In this document: in pieces, positions 14,445 to 20,121 of the stretch
How the letters are laid out: each line of letters starts with the position of its first letter
How positions within the stretch are numbered: position 1 is the first letter of the stretch
Assembly (NCBI GenBank): GCA_028274925.1
Contig: JAQCNR010000436.1
Coordinates: 1 to 20,121 of the forward strand
Direction of reading: 5' to 3'
Source: Halovenus sp.
Lineage (GTDB): Archaea; Halobacteriota; Halobacteria; Halobacteriales; Haloarculaceae
DNA: 20,121 nucleotides
Program-made: the position numbers and the translations under genes
Notes under the pieces: generated by a model
The model's database searches: none
What the model was told of the DNA's origin: nothing
What the model saw: the letters and a program-made list of their open reading frames with translations, nothing else

Positions 14445-14481
14445 GGCTTCCGACTTCACCGAATCACCGCGCCGTCCCCGA

Positions 14482-15957
14482 CTACAGCAGGTCGTAGTCG
14501 CGTTCTTCGTGCTGGACGGAAATCCACTTTGGCTCGACCAGTTTCTCGACGACCCATTCGCCGTTGAACCGGCCCATTCCGGAGTCTTTCATGCCGCCAA
14601 AGGGGGCGTTCGGTTCGTCCTGAATCGGGTGGTCGTTGACGTGGACCATCCCGGCGTCAATCTGGGAGGCGATGCCGTAGGCGCGGTCCTCGTCGTTGCA
14701 GGTGACCGCCGCCGCGAGTCCGTACTCGGTGTCGTTGGCAACCTCGACAGCCTCTTCGTCGGAGGAAATCTCGACAACCGGCGCAACAGGTCCGAAGTGT
14801 TCGTTACACGCGGCCGTCATCTCGTTGGTCGCGCCCGAGAGGACGGTTGGCTGGAAGAACAGGTCCTCACCGTCGCCGCCGGTTTCCAGCGTCGCGCCCT
14901 GCTCGATTGTCTCCTCGACGAAGTTGCCCATCTGCTCGCGCTGGCTCTCGTTGATGAGCGGTCCGAGGTCGTTGCCGGGGTCGGCCGGGTTGCCGACGCT
15001 CAGCGATTCAGCAAACTCGACGAGATGCTCGACGTACTCGTCGTAGACGTCCTCGTGGACGAGGTGGCGATTGATCGAGATGCAGACCTGCCCCTGGTGG
15101 GTGAACGACCCGACCGCACCCATTCGGGCGGCCTGCTCGACGTCAACATCCTCGGTAACGACGAAGGGCCCGTTACCGCCGAGTTCGAGCGTCGGCGTGG
15201 CGAGATTCTCACCGGCACGTCCGGCGACGTGCTTGCCGACTGCCGTCGACCCGGTGAACGAGAGCACGCGTGGTGTCGGGTGCCCCGAAACGTGGTCCCC
15301 GATCTCTTCGTCGTTGCCGGTGACGACGTTGAGGACGCCGTCCGGCAGTCCTGCCTCGTCGGCAATCTTGGCGAGCAGTAGCCCACCCGTGACCGGCGTG
15401 TCGGGTGCGGGCTTGACGACGACGGTGTTACCCAGCGCAATCGCGGGCGCAACTGCTCTTGCCGTCAGGTGGAGGGGGTAGTTCCACGGCGAAATGACGC
15501 TGACAACCCCGACTGGTTCCTGAATGATGTTGTGTGTCTTGTCGCTGTGGAAGGCCGACTCGCGTTCTTCGGGTTCCGGTGGTTCGACATCGATTGCCGT
15601 CTCGAAGTCTGCGAGCGTGATGCCGACCTCTGCGGCAGCCTTGTTCTGGCTGCTGCCGGACTCTTCGACGAGGAGGCTGACAATGTCAGCGTACTTTTCT
15701 TGGACGAGTCCAAGCATCGCCTCGACGTATTCGAGTCGCTCTGCGCGGTCGAGTGCCGCCCAGTCGTCCTGGGCGCGGTCAGCGGCCTCGTAGGCCTCGT
15801 CAACGTCGTCGACTGTCGCCGCCGGTACGTCCGCGAAGTGCTCGCGTGTCGCTGGATTCTCGACAGGAATCGTCTCCCCCCCAGTTGCCGCTCGCCACTC
15901 GCCATCGATGTAAAGTGAGTCCCACTGCGCGTCAGATTGGAGCTCTTGTGGTGCCAT
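14482..15957 (-). CDS. NAD(P)-dependent aldehyde dehydrogenase, benzaldehyde/vanillin-dehydrogenase-like
   Basis: 491 residues. Oxidises an aldehyde to the acid. Catalytic set: N159 in SPWNYPL, K182 in VVVKPAPDTP, the glycine loop FTGSTAVGK (234-242), E258 in LELGGNGP, and nucleophile C292 in HQGQVCISINR. The HQGQxC phrase and overall pattern resemble the XylC/vanillin group, but ELGGN replaces the usual ELGGK. Substrate cannot be fixed from this. ATG 15957 is chosen because APQELQSDAQWDSLYIDG starts a normal ALDH N terminus; the in-frame extension to 16008 adds a Lys/Arg/Trp-rich stretch that covers the promoter. Divergent from the lipoprotein gene, with a palindrome between them. Confidence 0.93.
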   Translation of the reverse strand: MAPQELQSDAQWDSLYIDGEWRAATGGETIPVENPATREHFADVPAATVDDVDEAYEAADRAQDDWAALDRAERLEYVEAMLGLVQEKYADIVSLLVEESGSSQNKAAAEVGITLADFETAIDVEPPEPEERESAFHSDKTHNIIQEPVGVVSVISPWNYPLHLTARAVAPAIALGNTVVVKPAPDTPVTGGLLLAKIADEAGLPDGVLNVVTGNDEEIGDHVSGHPTPRVLSFTGSTAVGKHVAGRAGENLATPTLELGGNGPFVVTEDVDVEQAARMGAVGSFTHQGQVCISINRHLVHEDVYDEYVEHLVEFAESLSVGNPADPGNDLGPLINESQREQMGNFVEETIEQGATLETGGDGEDLFFQPTVLSGATNEMTAACNEHFGPVAPVVEISSDEEAVEVANDTEYGLAAAVTCNDEDRAYGIASQIDAGMVHVNDHPIQDEPNAPFGGMKDSGMGRFNGEWVVEKLVEPKWISVQHEERDYDLL

Positions 15958-16025
15958 CGGGCAACGTTCGGCCCACACGCTCAAAGACCTTCGCCATTTC
16001 ATTACCACTCGTTAACCACCTTTGT

Positions 16026-16052
16026 TCCAGAGCTACCATCGTAAGCTCTGGA
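16026..16052. promoter_or_regulatory. 9-bp palindrome between divergent promoters (candidate operator)
   Basis: TCCAGAGCT (16026-16034) and AGCTCTGGA (16044-16052) are perfect inverted repeats 9 bp apart in the 162-bp gap between the aldehyde dehydrogenase and lipoprotein genes. It lies just upstream of the candidate TATA region of each, where archaeal activators or repressors bind. Centre-to-centre spacing of 18 bp suits a dimeric winged-helix regulator. No regulator gene lies beside it. Confidence 0.45.
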
Positions 16053-16088
16053 CGGCGGCTATGTGTGGCCCGAACACGGGGGCAGGAG

Positions 16089-16094
16089 ATTTAG
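16089..16094 (+). promoter_or_regulatory. TATA-like element for the beta-propeller lipoprotein
   Basis: ATTTAG starts 31 nt before the ATG at 16120, fitting a leaderless transcript; no Shine-Dalgarno is seen before that ATG. Confidence 0.4.
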
Positions 16095-16119
16095 TCACCA
16101 GCGCGCGTACGGATAGCCA

Positions 16120-17385
16120 ATGGAGAATCCGGATTCGGTTATCTATCCGAACGCGACCGACAGCGAACGGCCACGCCCGGCCATCTCGCGGCGAGTGCTG
16201 CTCGCTGGCTCCGCTGCGGCCGGGGCAACGGCAACGGCAGGCTGCCTTGGTGGCGACGAGGACGGCACCAATAACGGCACTGACGAGTTCGTCAGTAAGC
16301 CGACGGTCTACATCTTCAACACCGGCGACGGAACTGTGAGCGTCATCGACAGCGAGACAGACGAAGTCGTTGCCACGCGGGCAATTGGAATGACAGCCTC
16401 GTTTCCCTCGAACCAGTTTACCCCGCAACTAGTCGAGGATGGAACTGGTCCGCTGTGGCTCAACGTCGACGATGGCGTTCGCGCAATTGAGGTCGGAAGC
16501 CTCGAACAACAGCGCCACATCGAAACTGGCTCCGGTGCGAACTGGCAGGAACAGACCCCTGACGGCGACCACGTCGTCGTCAGCGCACGCGAGCCAGCAC
16601 ACCGCCAGTTCAAACTCGACGCCGACCCAGACTCGGATAGTTTCGGCGGAGTGCTCGCTGAACTGGACCGCAGCGACGAGGGTGGCCGCGGAGACAACGA
16701 CGGTCCCGGGCCCTGTGACGTGACAATCCACCCCGACGGCGAGTACGCCTACGTGCCCGACCTGTTCGGTGACACGCTGACCGTCATCGATATCGAGCGC
16801 TTCGAAATCGAACGACAGGTTCCGGTCGAACCGACGGCCAGCAGCCCAGCAGAGCCGTGGATGGGGACAGCCTCGTGGGACGGGACGACACTGTTAATCG
16901 AGAACAACGGCGGCGACGGCGGCACCGAGAGTCTCTGGGACGTAAGCGAACCAGCACGACCGGTCGAACGCGCTCGACTCACGCAGGCAGATGGACTCGG
17001 CCGCGGCCCACTGACGAGCGAAATCGGGCCAAACTCGGAGTACGGCTACGTCTTCACGCGGTCGAGCGAAGACGTGACTGTGGTCGACGTGGAGGCAGGC
17101 AGCGTCGAGGACCGTCTCGACCTCGGCGGCAGCGCATTCGTTGGCTCGTGGGACGTGAGCCGGTCGAAATTATACGTGCCAGTCCAGACCAACGACGAGG
17201 TTGCAGTCATCGACGCCGTGGAGCGAGAAATTGTCGATAGACTCGATGTCGGGCCAGAGCCATACGGTGCAACAGCCGCGAGAGTACGGGGTACGAGCGG
17301 CGACACTGCGGCTAGTTTCGAGCGTCTCGCGGAGTACGAGACTACTTATTGCATGGGCCAGTGCGCCTGTGGCCACGAGCTATAA
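16120..17385 (+). CDS. Tat-exported lipoprotein with YVTN-type beta-propeller and Cys/His C-terminal tail
   Basis: 421 residues. N-terminal Tat signal with SRRVLLAG (R24, R25), an Ala/Gly-rich h-region and lipobox TAGC with Cys42, so it is probably exported folded and lipid-anchored outside the membrane. Residues ~60-395 contain YVTN-like blades, for example VYIFNTGDGTVSVIDSETDE, YVPDLFGDTLTVIDIERFE, YGYVFTRSSEDVTVVDVEAG and LYVPVQTNDEVAVIDAVERE. The C terminus is YCMGQCACGHEL: C411, C415, C417, H419, a likely metal or cofactor site that ordinary YVTN proteins lack. Ligand unknown; surface binding or redox roles are guesses. Its stop overlaps that of the convergent gene by six bases. Divergent from the aldehyde dehydrogenase. 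Confidence 0.85.
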   Translation: MENPDSVIYPNATDSERPRPAISRRVLLAGSAAAGATATAGCLGGDEDGTNNGTDEFVSKPTVYIFNTGDGTVSVIDSETDEVVATRAIGMTASFPSNQFTPQLVEDGTGPLWLNVDDGVRAIEVGSLEQQRHIETGSGANWQEQTPDGDHVVVSAREPAHRQFKLDADPDSDSFGGVLAELDRSDEGGRGDNDGPGPCDVTIHPDGEYAYVPDLFGDTLTVIDIERFEIERQVPVEPTASSPAEPWMGTASWDGTTLLIENNGGDGGTESLWDVSEPARPVERARLTQADGLGRGPLTSEIGPNSEYGYVFTRSSEDVTVVDVEAGSVEDRLDLGGSAFVGSWDVSRSKLYVPVQTNDEVAVIDAVEREIVDRLDVGPEPYGATAARVRGTSGDTAASFERLAEYETTYCMGQCACGHEL

Positions 17386-18900
17386 CCACTCGGCGAACGA
17401 GTCCGTCGAGCGACTCTGCTCGACATACTGACGCTGCATCGCCGTGATTGCTGTCGAGAGGTCGTCTCCATCCGCGACGCGCTCGCGAACACGCTCTCGC
17501 TTCCAGATGCTCGGCGTCGTCCGAGTCTCGACCCGGCGTTCGAGCGGTCTGAGGCGCTCGTCGATCGCTGGCTCTCCGACACCAGCAGCCGCGAGGCCAG
17601 CGCGGGCAGTCTCGAACAGGTCCTCGTACAGCAGGTCAGTGTCGGTCGTTTGCTCGCCGTCGGCCGTCATCCAGTGCAGCGTACCGGACAGTCCCTCACG
17701 GGCAGCATTGTAGAAACTCGTCTCGGCGAGGTCCCACGAGAGGTCGGTCAGCGGGTGCTCGCGTTCGACGAGTCCACGAATCAGCCCGACAGTGAGCCAC
17801 TGCATCGAGACCACGCCATCGAGTGTTGGCTGTGTTGGAATCGGTCGGTACTCGATGCGCAGTGAGCGCTCGTTACCGTCACCAACCGGGTCGCCGCCAA
17901 TAACACAGCGCAGCCACCGCCAGTACGTCGAGCGCTTGTAGGCAAACTCCCAGTTGTCATCCCCAAAGGAGTCCCGGGGCTCGTCGGTAATCCACTCCCG
18001 GAGGAACGGCCCAAACAGGTCATCCTCGACGATTCGGTCGACAACATCCTCGGGGTGGTCGATATCGCTCGGAACCCGGACCTTCGGCGACGGCGTGACG
18101 TTCATCGATTGCTCGAAGACAGCGATACGGAGTTCGTGGTGTGTCTGGTCGAGCACCGCTTGCGGGTCAGCATCTTCGGTGTACAGGTCCGGCGGCAGAA
18201 ACGGCGAGTTGGTCGACAGCGCGAGCACCGGCCCGAGTGTCCGAATCGCCGCGTTGTAGTACTCGGGGAACCGCTCGGCAGTGGGAATCTGGAGGTGTGG
18301 CTGAATCGAGGTGGCCAGCGACTCGAACAGAATTGAGGGGAAGGTTCGGTCGACACCCGGCACGTCGAAGCTAATCGCGCCGTCAGTGAGTCGTAGAGTC
18401 TCGTTATCCAGCGCGGTGTATCGTGGGTCAGCCCGCATATTCTCCGCGAAGACGACGCCGTCACGCGTGTCGATAGCACCGAGATATGCCTCGCTGCCTT
18501 CTTCCGGGGGGACCGTCCACATCGCGTCGGTGACGAGGCGAACATCTCCGGTCGCTGCGGCGTCGTCGGCCGCGTCGAACTGGGCGGCGATGCGCTCGGC
18601 CTGTGTGGTGAGTCCCGACTCCGTGAGCGGGTCGGGGTCAGTGTTGATTTCGGCGTTGTGCACGCCGAGTTCTTTCGTCGCACCGGCCTCGTAACTCGCG
18701 TCGGGAACCGTCGCGAGCCGGTAATCTGGGTCGACGCCGTAGACTTCCATCTCGAGTCCAACGGCAAAGCTCGGGTTGTCGAGGCTGCCGTCGTGAAGCG
18801 CCTCACGGAGTCGGTCAGCCTGTTCGTTGACGCGCGCGAGAAACGCTGCTTCAGTCTCGTCCGAAAGCGAGCGCTCGACAAGGTCGACCGCCTCGTTCAT
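17380..18900 (-). CDS. GCS2-like carboxylate-amine ligase (glutamate-cysteine ligase superfamily)
   Basis: 506 residues, longer than the ~360-400 of YbdK-type GCS2 enzymes. The superfamily joins an amino acid carboxylate to an amine using ATP (gamma-glutamylcysteine synthesis is the known case). Seen: GLEMEVYG (48-55, GxExE metal-site type), HNAEIN (81-86), SLATSIQPHLQIP (194-206) and LALSTNSPF (226-234), matching the GCS2 core phrases HVHVG and LALSANSPF, and SLRIEYRPIPTQPT with E350 and R352 (GCS2 EfR). The HVHVG-type motif is altered to QPHLQ. Extra C-terminal sequence, from ~400, is helical. ATG 18900 has AGGTGAGC upstream. 21 bases after the nucleotidyltransferase gene on the same strand, so an operon is likely. 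Substrate unknown. Confidence 0.8.
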   Translation of the reverse strand: MNEAVDLVERSLSDETEAAFLARVNEQADRLREALHDGSLDNPSFAVGLEMEVYGVDPDYRLATVPDASYEAGATKELGVHNAEINTDPDPLTESGLTTQAERIAAQFDAADDAAATGDVRLVTDAMWTVPPEEGSEAYLGAIDTRDGVVFAENMRADPRYTALDNETLRLTDGAISFDVPGVDRTFPSILFESLATSIQPHLQIPTAERFPEYYNAAIRTLGPVLALSTNSPFLPPDLYTEDADPQAVLDQTHHELRIAVFEQSMNVTPSPKVRVPSDIDHPEDVVDRIVEDDLFGPFLREWITDEPRDSFGDDNWEFAYKRSTYWRWLRCVIGGDPVGDGNERSLRIEYRPIPTQPTLDGVVSMQWLTVGLIRGLVEREHPLTDLSWDLAETSFYNAAREGLSGTLHWMTADGEQTTDTDLLYEDLFETARAGLAAAGVGEPAIDERLRPLERRVETRTTPSIWKRERVRERVADGDDLSTAITAMQRQYVEQSRSTDSFAEWL

Positions 18901-18921
18901 TGCTCACCTGCAGCGGTCATC

Positions 18922-19683
18922 TCAGCTCTCCTTCGAGGCTTCGTCTGCGTCAGCCTCGGACTCACTCTCTGCACGTTCCTGCAGTCGGCGTTCGGCCTCG
19001 TCGCGGTCCTCGGGATAGCCTACGTCGATACGCCAGCCGTCCATCCGGATAGCGTCAATCGTTCGCCCGGAGTGGATGAGCAGGTCGATTGCCTCGCTAA
19101 TCTCGTACTCGCCGCGGGCACTTGGCTGGACCAGATGACAGGCGTGGAAGATTTCGGGGCTGAAGGTGTAAAAGCCAGTCATGACGAGGTTCGACGGCGG
19201 GTCGTCGGGCTTCTCGACGACGTTGACGATTTCGCCGTATTTGTTGGTGTCACAGACACCGTAGCGACTCGCCTCTTCGTAGGGCACCTCCTCGACGAGA
19301 AACGCGGCGTCGGCACGCTGTTCGCGCTGTCGAGAGAGCACGTCGTCGAGATTCGCTCGGAAGATGTTGTCGCCGAGCATCAGCACGAAGTCGTCGTCGA
19401 TGTGTTCCTCGACAGTCAAGAGTGCGTGTGCGAGTCCGTTCTGCTCGCGCTGGTGTGCGTAGGTGATCGGGACGCCATCGAACTCGTCGCCGTAGTGTTC
19501 GATGATGGCTTCTTTCTTGTAGCCGACGACGACTAGCAGTTCGTCGACATCCATTTCGAGCAACTGCTCGAAACAGTGGGTAAGAAGCGGTTTGCCGTCC
19601 ACTTCGACCATTCCCTTGGGTTTGTCATCAGTCAACGGCTGCAGCCGGGTTCCCTTCCCGGCGGCGAGTACGACAGCTTTCAT
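18922..19683 (-). CDS. Sugar-1-phosphate nucleotidyltransferase (RmlA/AglF-like)
   Basis: 253 residues. Transfers a nucleotide from NTP to a sugar-1-phosphate, giving an NDP-sugar for glycosylation. Seen: GKGTRLQPLTDDKPKGMVEV (residues 9-28, GxGTRx9K with K21/K23), LMLGDNIF (metal Asp), EVPYEEASRYGVCD, NVVEKPDDPP, MTGFYTF, and WRIDVGYPEDRDEAERRL at the C terminus. No left-handed-beta-helix acyltransferase domain follows, as with RmlA/AglF and unlike GlmU. The last ~20 residues are an acidic tail. In Haloferax volcanii AglF makes UDP-sugar for N-glycans; the nucleotide here is not determined. ATG 19683 starts on KAVVLAAG; the upstream extension to 19740 is not homologous. Confidence 0.9.
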   Translation of the reverse strand: MKAVVLAAGKGTRLQPLTDDKPKGMVEVDGKPLLTHCFEQLLEMDVDELLVVVGYKKEAIIEHYGDEFDGVPITYAHQREQNGLAHALLTVEEHIDDDFVLMLGDNIFRANLDDVLSRQREQRADAAFLVEEVPYEEASRYGVCDTNKYGEIVNVVEKPDDPPSNLVMTGFYTFSPEIFHACHLVQPSARGEYEISEAIDLLIHSGRTIDAIRMDGWRIDVGYPEDRDEAERRLQERAESESEADADEASKES

Positions 19684-19758
19684 ACAGGAAACCACTGGGT
19701 GGTGGCTAAAACACTTTGTGGATACGGGGCCAACTGTCATAATACGGAGATAGCAGAG

Positions 19759-19766
19759 ATTATATC
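19759..19766 (+). promoter_or_regulatory. TATA-like element for the response regulator
   Basis: ATTATATC lies 33-40 nt before the ATG at 19799 and is the strongest A/T-rich element in the 115-bp gap between this gene and the divergent nucleotidyltransferase. Confidence 0.45.
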
Positions 19767-19798
19767 AGTGGCTATCGAACGTGCAAGCAAGAACGCTT

Positions 19799-20121
19799 AT
19801 GAGTAGCACAGCGAGTGAAACCCTCCCCACCGCGCTTCTCGTCGACGACGAGAAGGAAGTTGCCGACGCCTACGCACTCAGACTCCGCGGGCTCTGTGAC
19901 ATCGAGACTGTCTACGACGGACAGCAGGCACTCGACGTCCTCGACGAGCAGTCTGTGGATATCGTGCTGCTCGACCGGCACATGCCCGGAATGTCCGGTG
20001 ACGAGGTGCTGGACCACCTCGCAGAGCGAGAGTTTTCCGGCCGTGTGATCATGGTTACAGCAATCGACCCGGGGTTCGACGTGCTGGATATGCCGTTCGA
20101 CGATTATCTCTGCAAACCGGT
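19799..20121 (+). CDS. Response regulator receiver protein, HalX-type, 3' end outside window
   Basis: The reading frame from ATG 19799 stays open to the window edge, 107 codons. It is a receiver domain: acidic pair VDDE (D16, D17), phosphoacceptor D59 in VLLDRHMPGMSGDEVL, Thr87 in IMVTAID, and Lys106 in YLCKP. The phrases RHMPGMSGDEV and FDDYLCKPV are typical of haloarchaeal receivers fused to a HalX domain; that domain would lie beyond the window and is only inferred. Haloarchaeal receivers of this kind act in two-component signalling, usually with a separate histidine kinase; none is visible here. No SD, so likely a leaderless mRNA. Confidence 0.88.
   Translation, partial: MSSTASETLPTALLVDDEKEVADAYALRLRGLCDIETVYDGQQALDVLDEQSVDIVLLDRHMPGMSGDEVLDHLAEREFSGRVIMVTAIDPGFDVLDMPFDDYLCKP

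Noticed and set aside
1..20121. CRISPR array, insertion sequence, toxin-antitoxin or phage-defence island
   Set aside because: No regularly spaced repeats, transposase, nuclease-toxin pair or restriction genes were found; genes are mostly housekeeping.

Overview
The window is a stretch of haloarchaeal (class Halobacteria) chromosome. The coding DNA is GC-rich, the predicted proteins are strongly acidic (many D/E, few K), several genes have a TATA-like element about 25-30 nt before the start codon (leaderless transcripts), and several families are typical of this class: Ser-type ketothiolase with an OB-fold partner, a DUF5783-like protein, a HalX-type response regulator, and IPK with GGPP synthase for ether lipids. 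I see no transposase, integrase, phage gene or CRISPR array. The genus cannot be fixed from the sequence alone.

Layout. (1) 24-1543, minus: a two-gene operon for a haloarchaeal-type beta-ketothiolase (alpha and DUF35 beta subunits). (2) 1544-2831: a divergent promoter region with a DtxR-like box, then an orphan Fe3+/polyamine-type ABC ATPase. (3) 2877-8101, plus: an isoprenoid and RNA-decay block of mevalonate kinase, isopentenyl phosphate kinase, a two-TM protein with a long acidic P/Q-rich tail, an unusually structured ~190-nt leader, RNase J and GGPP synthase. (4) 8104-11368: a small membrane protein, a HAD phosphatase, a RecJ/DHH nuclease, a DUF5783-like protein and a NifU-type Fe-S protein. 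(5) 11402-14048, minus: ketopantoate reductase, HtpX protease, a CHY zinc-finger protein and a 62-residue protein. (6) 14049-14481: tRNA-Gly(GCC), with partial copies of its own 5' and 3' parts on either side. (7) 14482-17385: an aldehyde dehydrogenase and a divergent Tat lipoprotein beta-propeller around a shared palindrome. (8) 17380-19683, minus: a sugar-1-phosphate nucleotidyltransferase and a GCS2-like ligase in one operon. (9) 19799-end: the start of a HalX-type response regulator.

How the genes fit together. MVK, IPK and GGPPS are three steps of the modified archaeal mevalonate route to membrane lipids. RNase J is inserted among them and sits two bases ahead of the GGPP synthase gene, so a major mRNA-decay nuclease and lipid-precursor synthesis probably share a transcript. 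The strongest candidates for something undescribed are the structured RNase J leader, the disrupted promoter/5' end of the tRNA-Gly gene with the nearby T-arm-like palindromic element, the nucleotidyltransferase/GCS2-like operon, and the beta-propeller lipoprotein with a Cys/His C-terminal tail. Nothing here is a proven new system.
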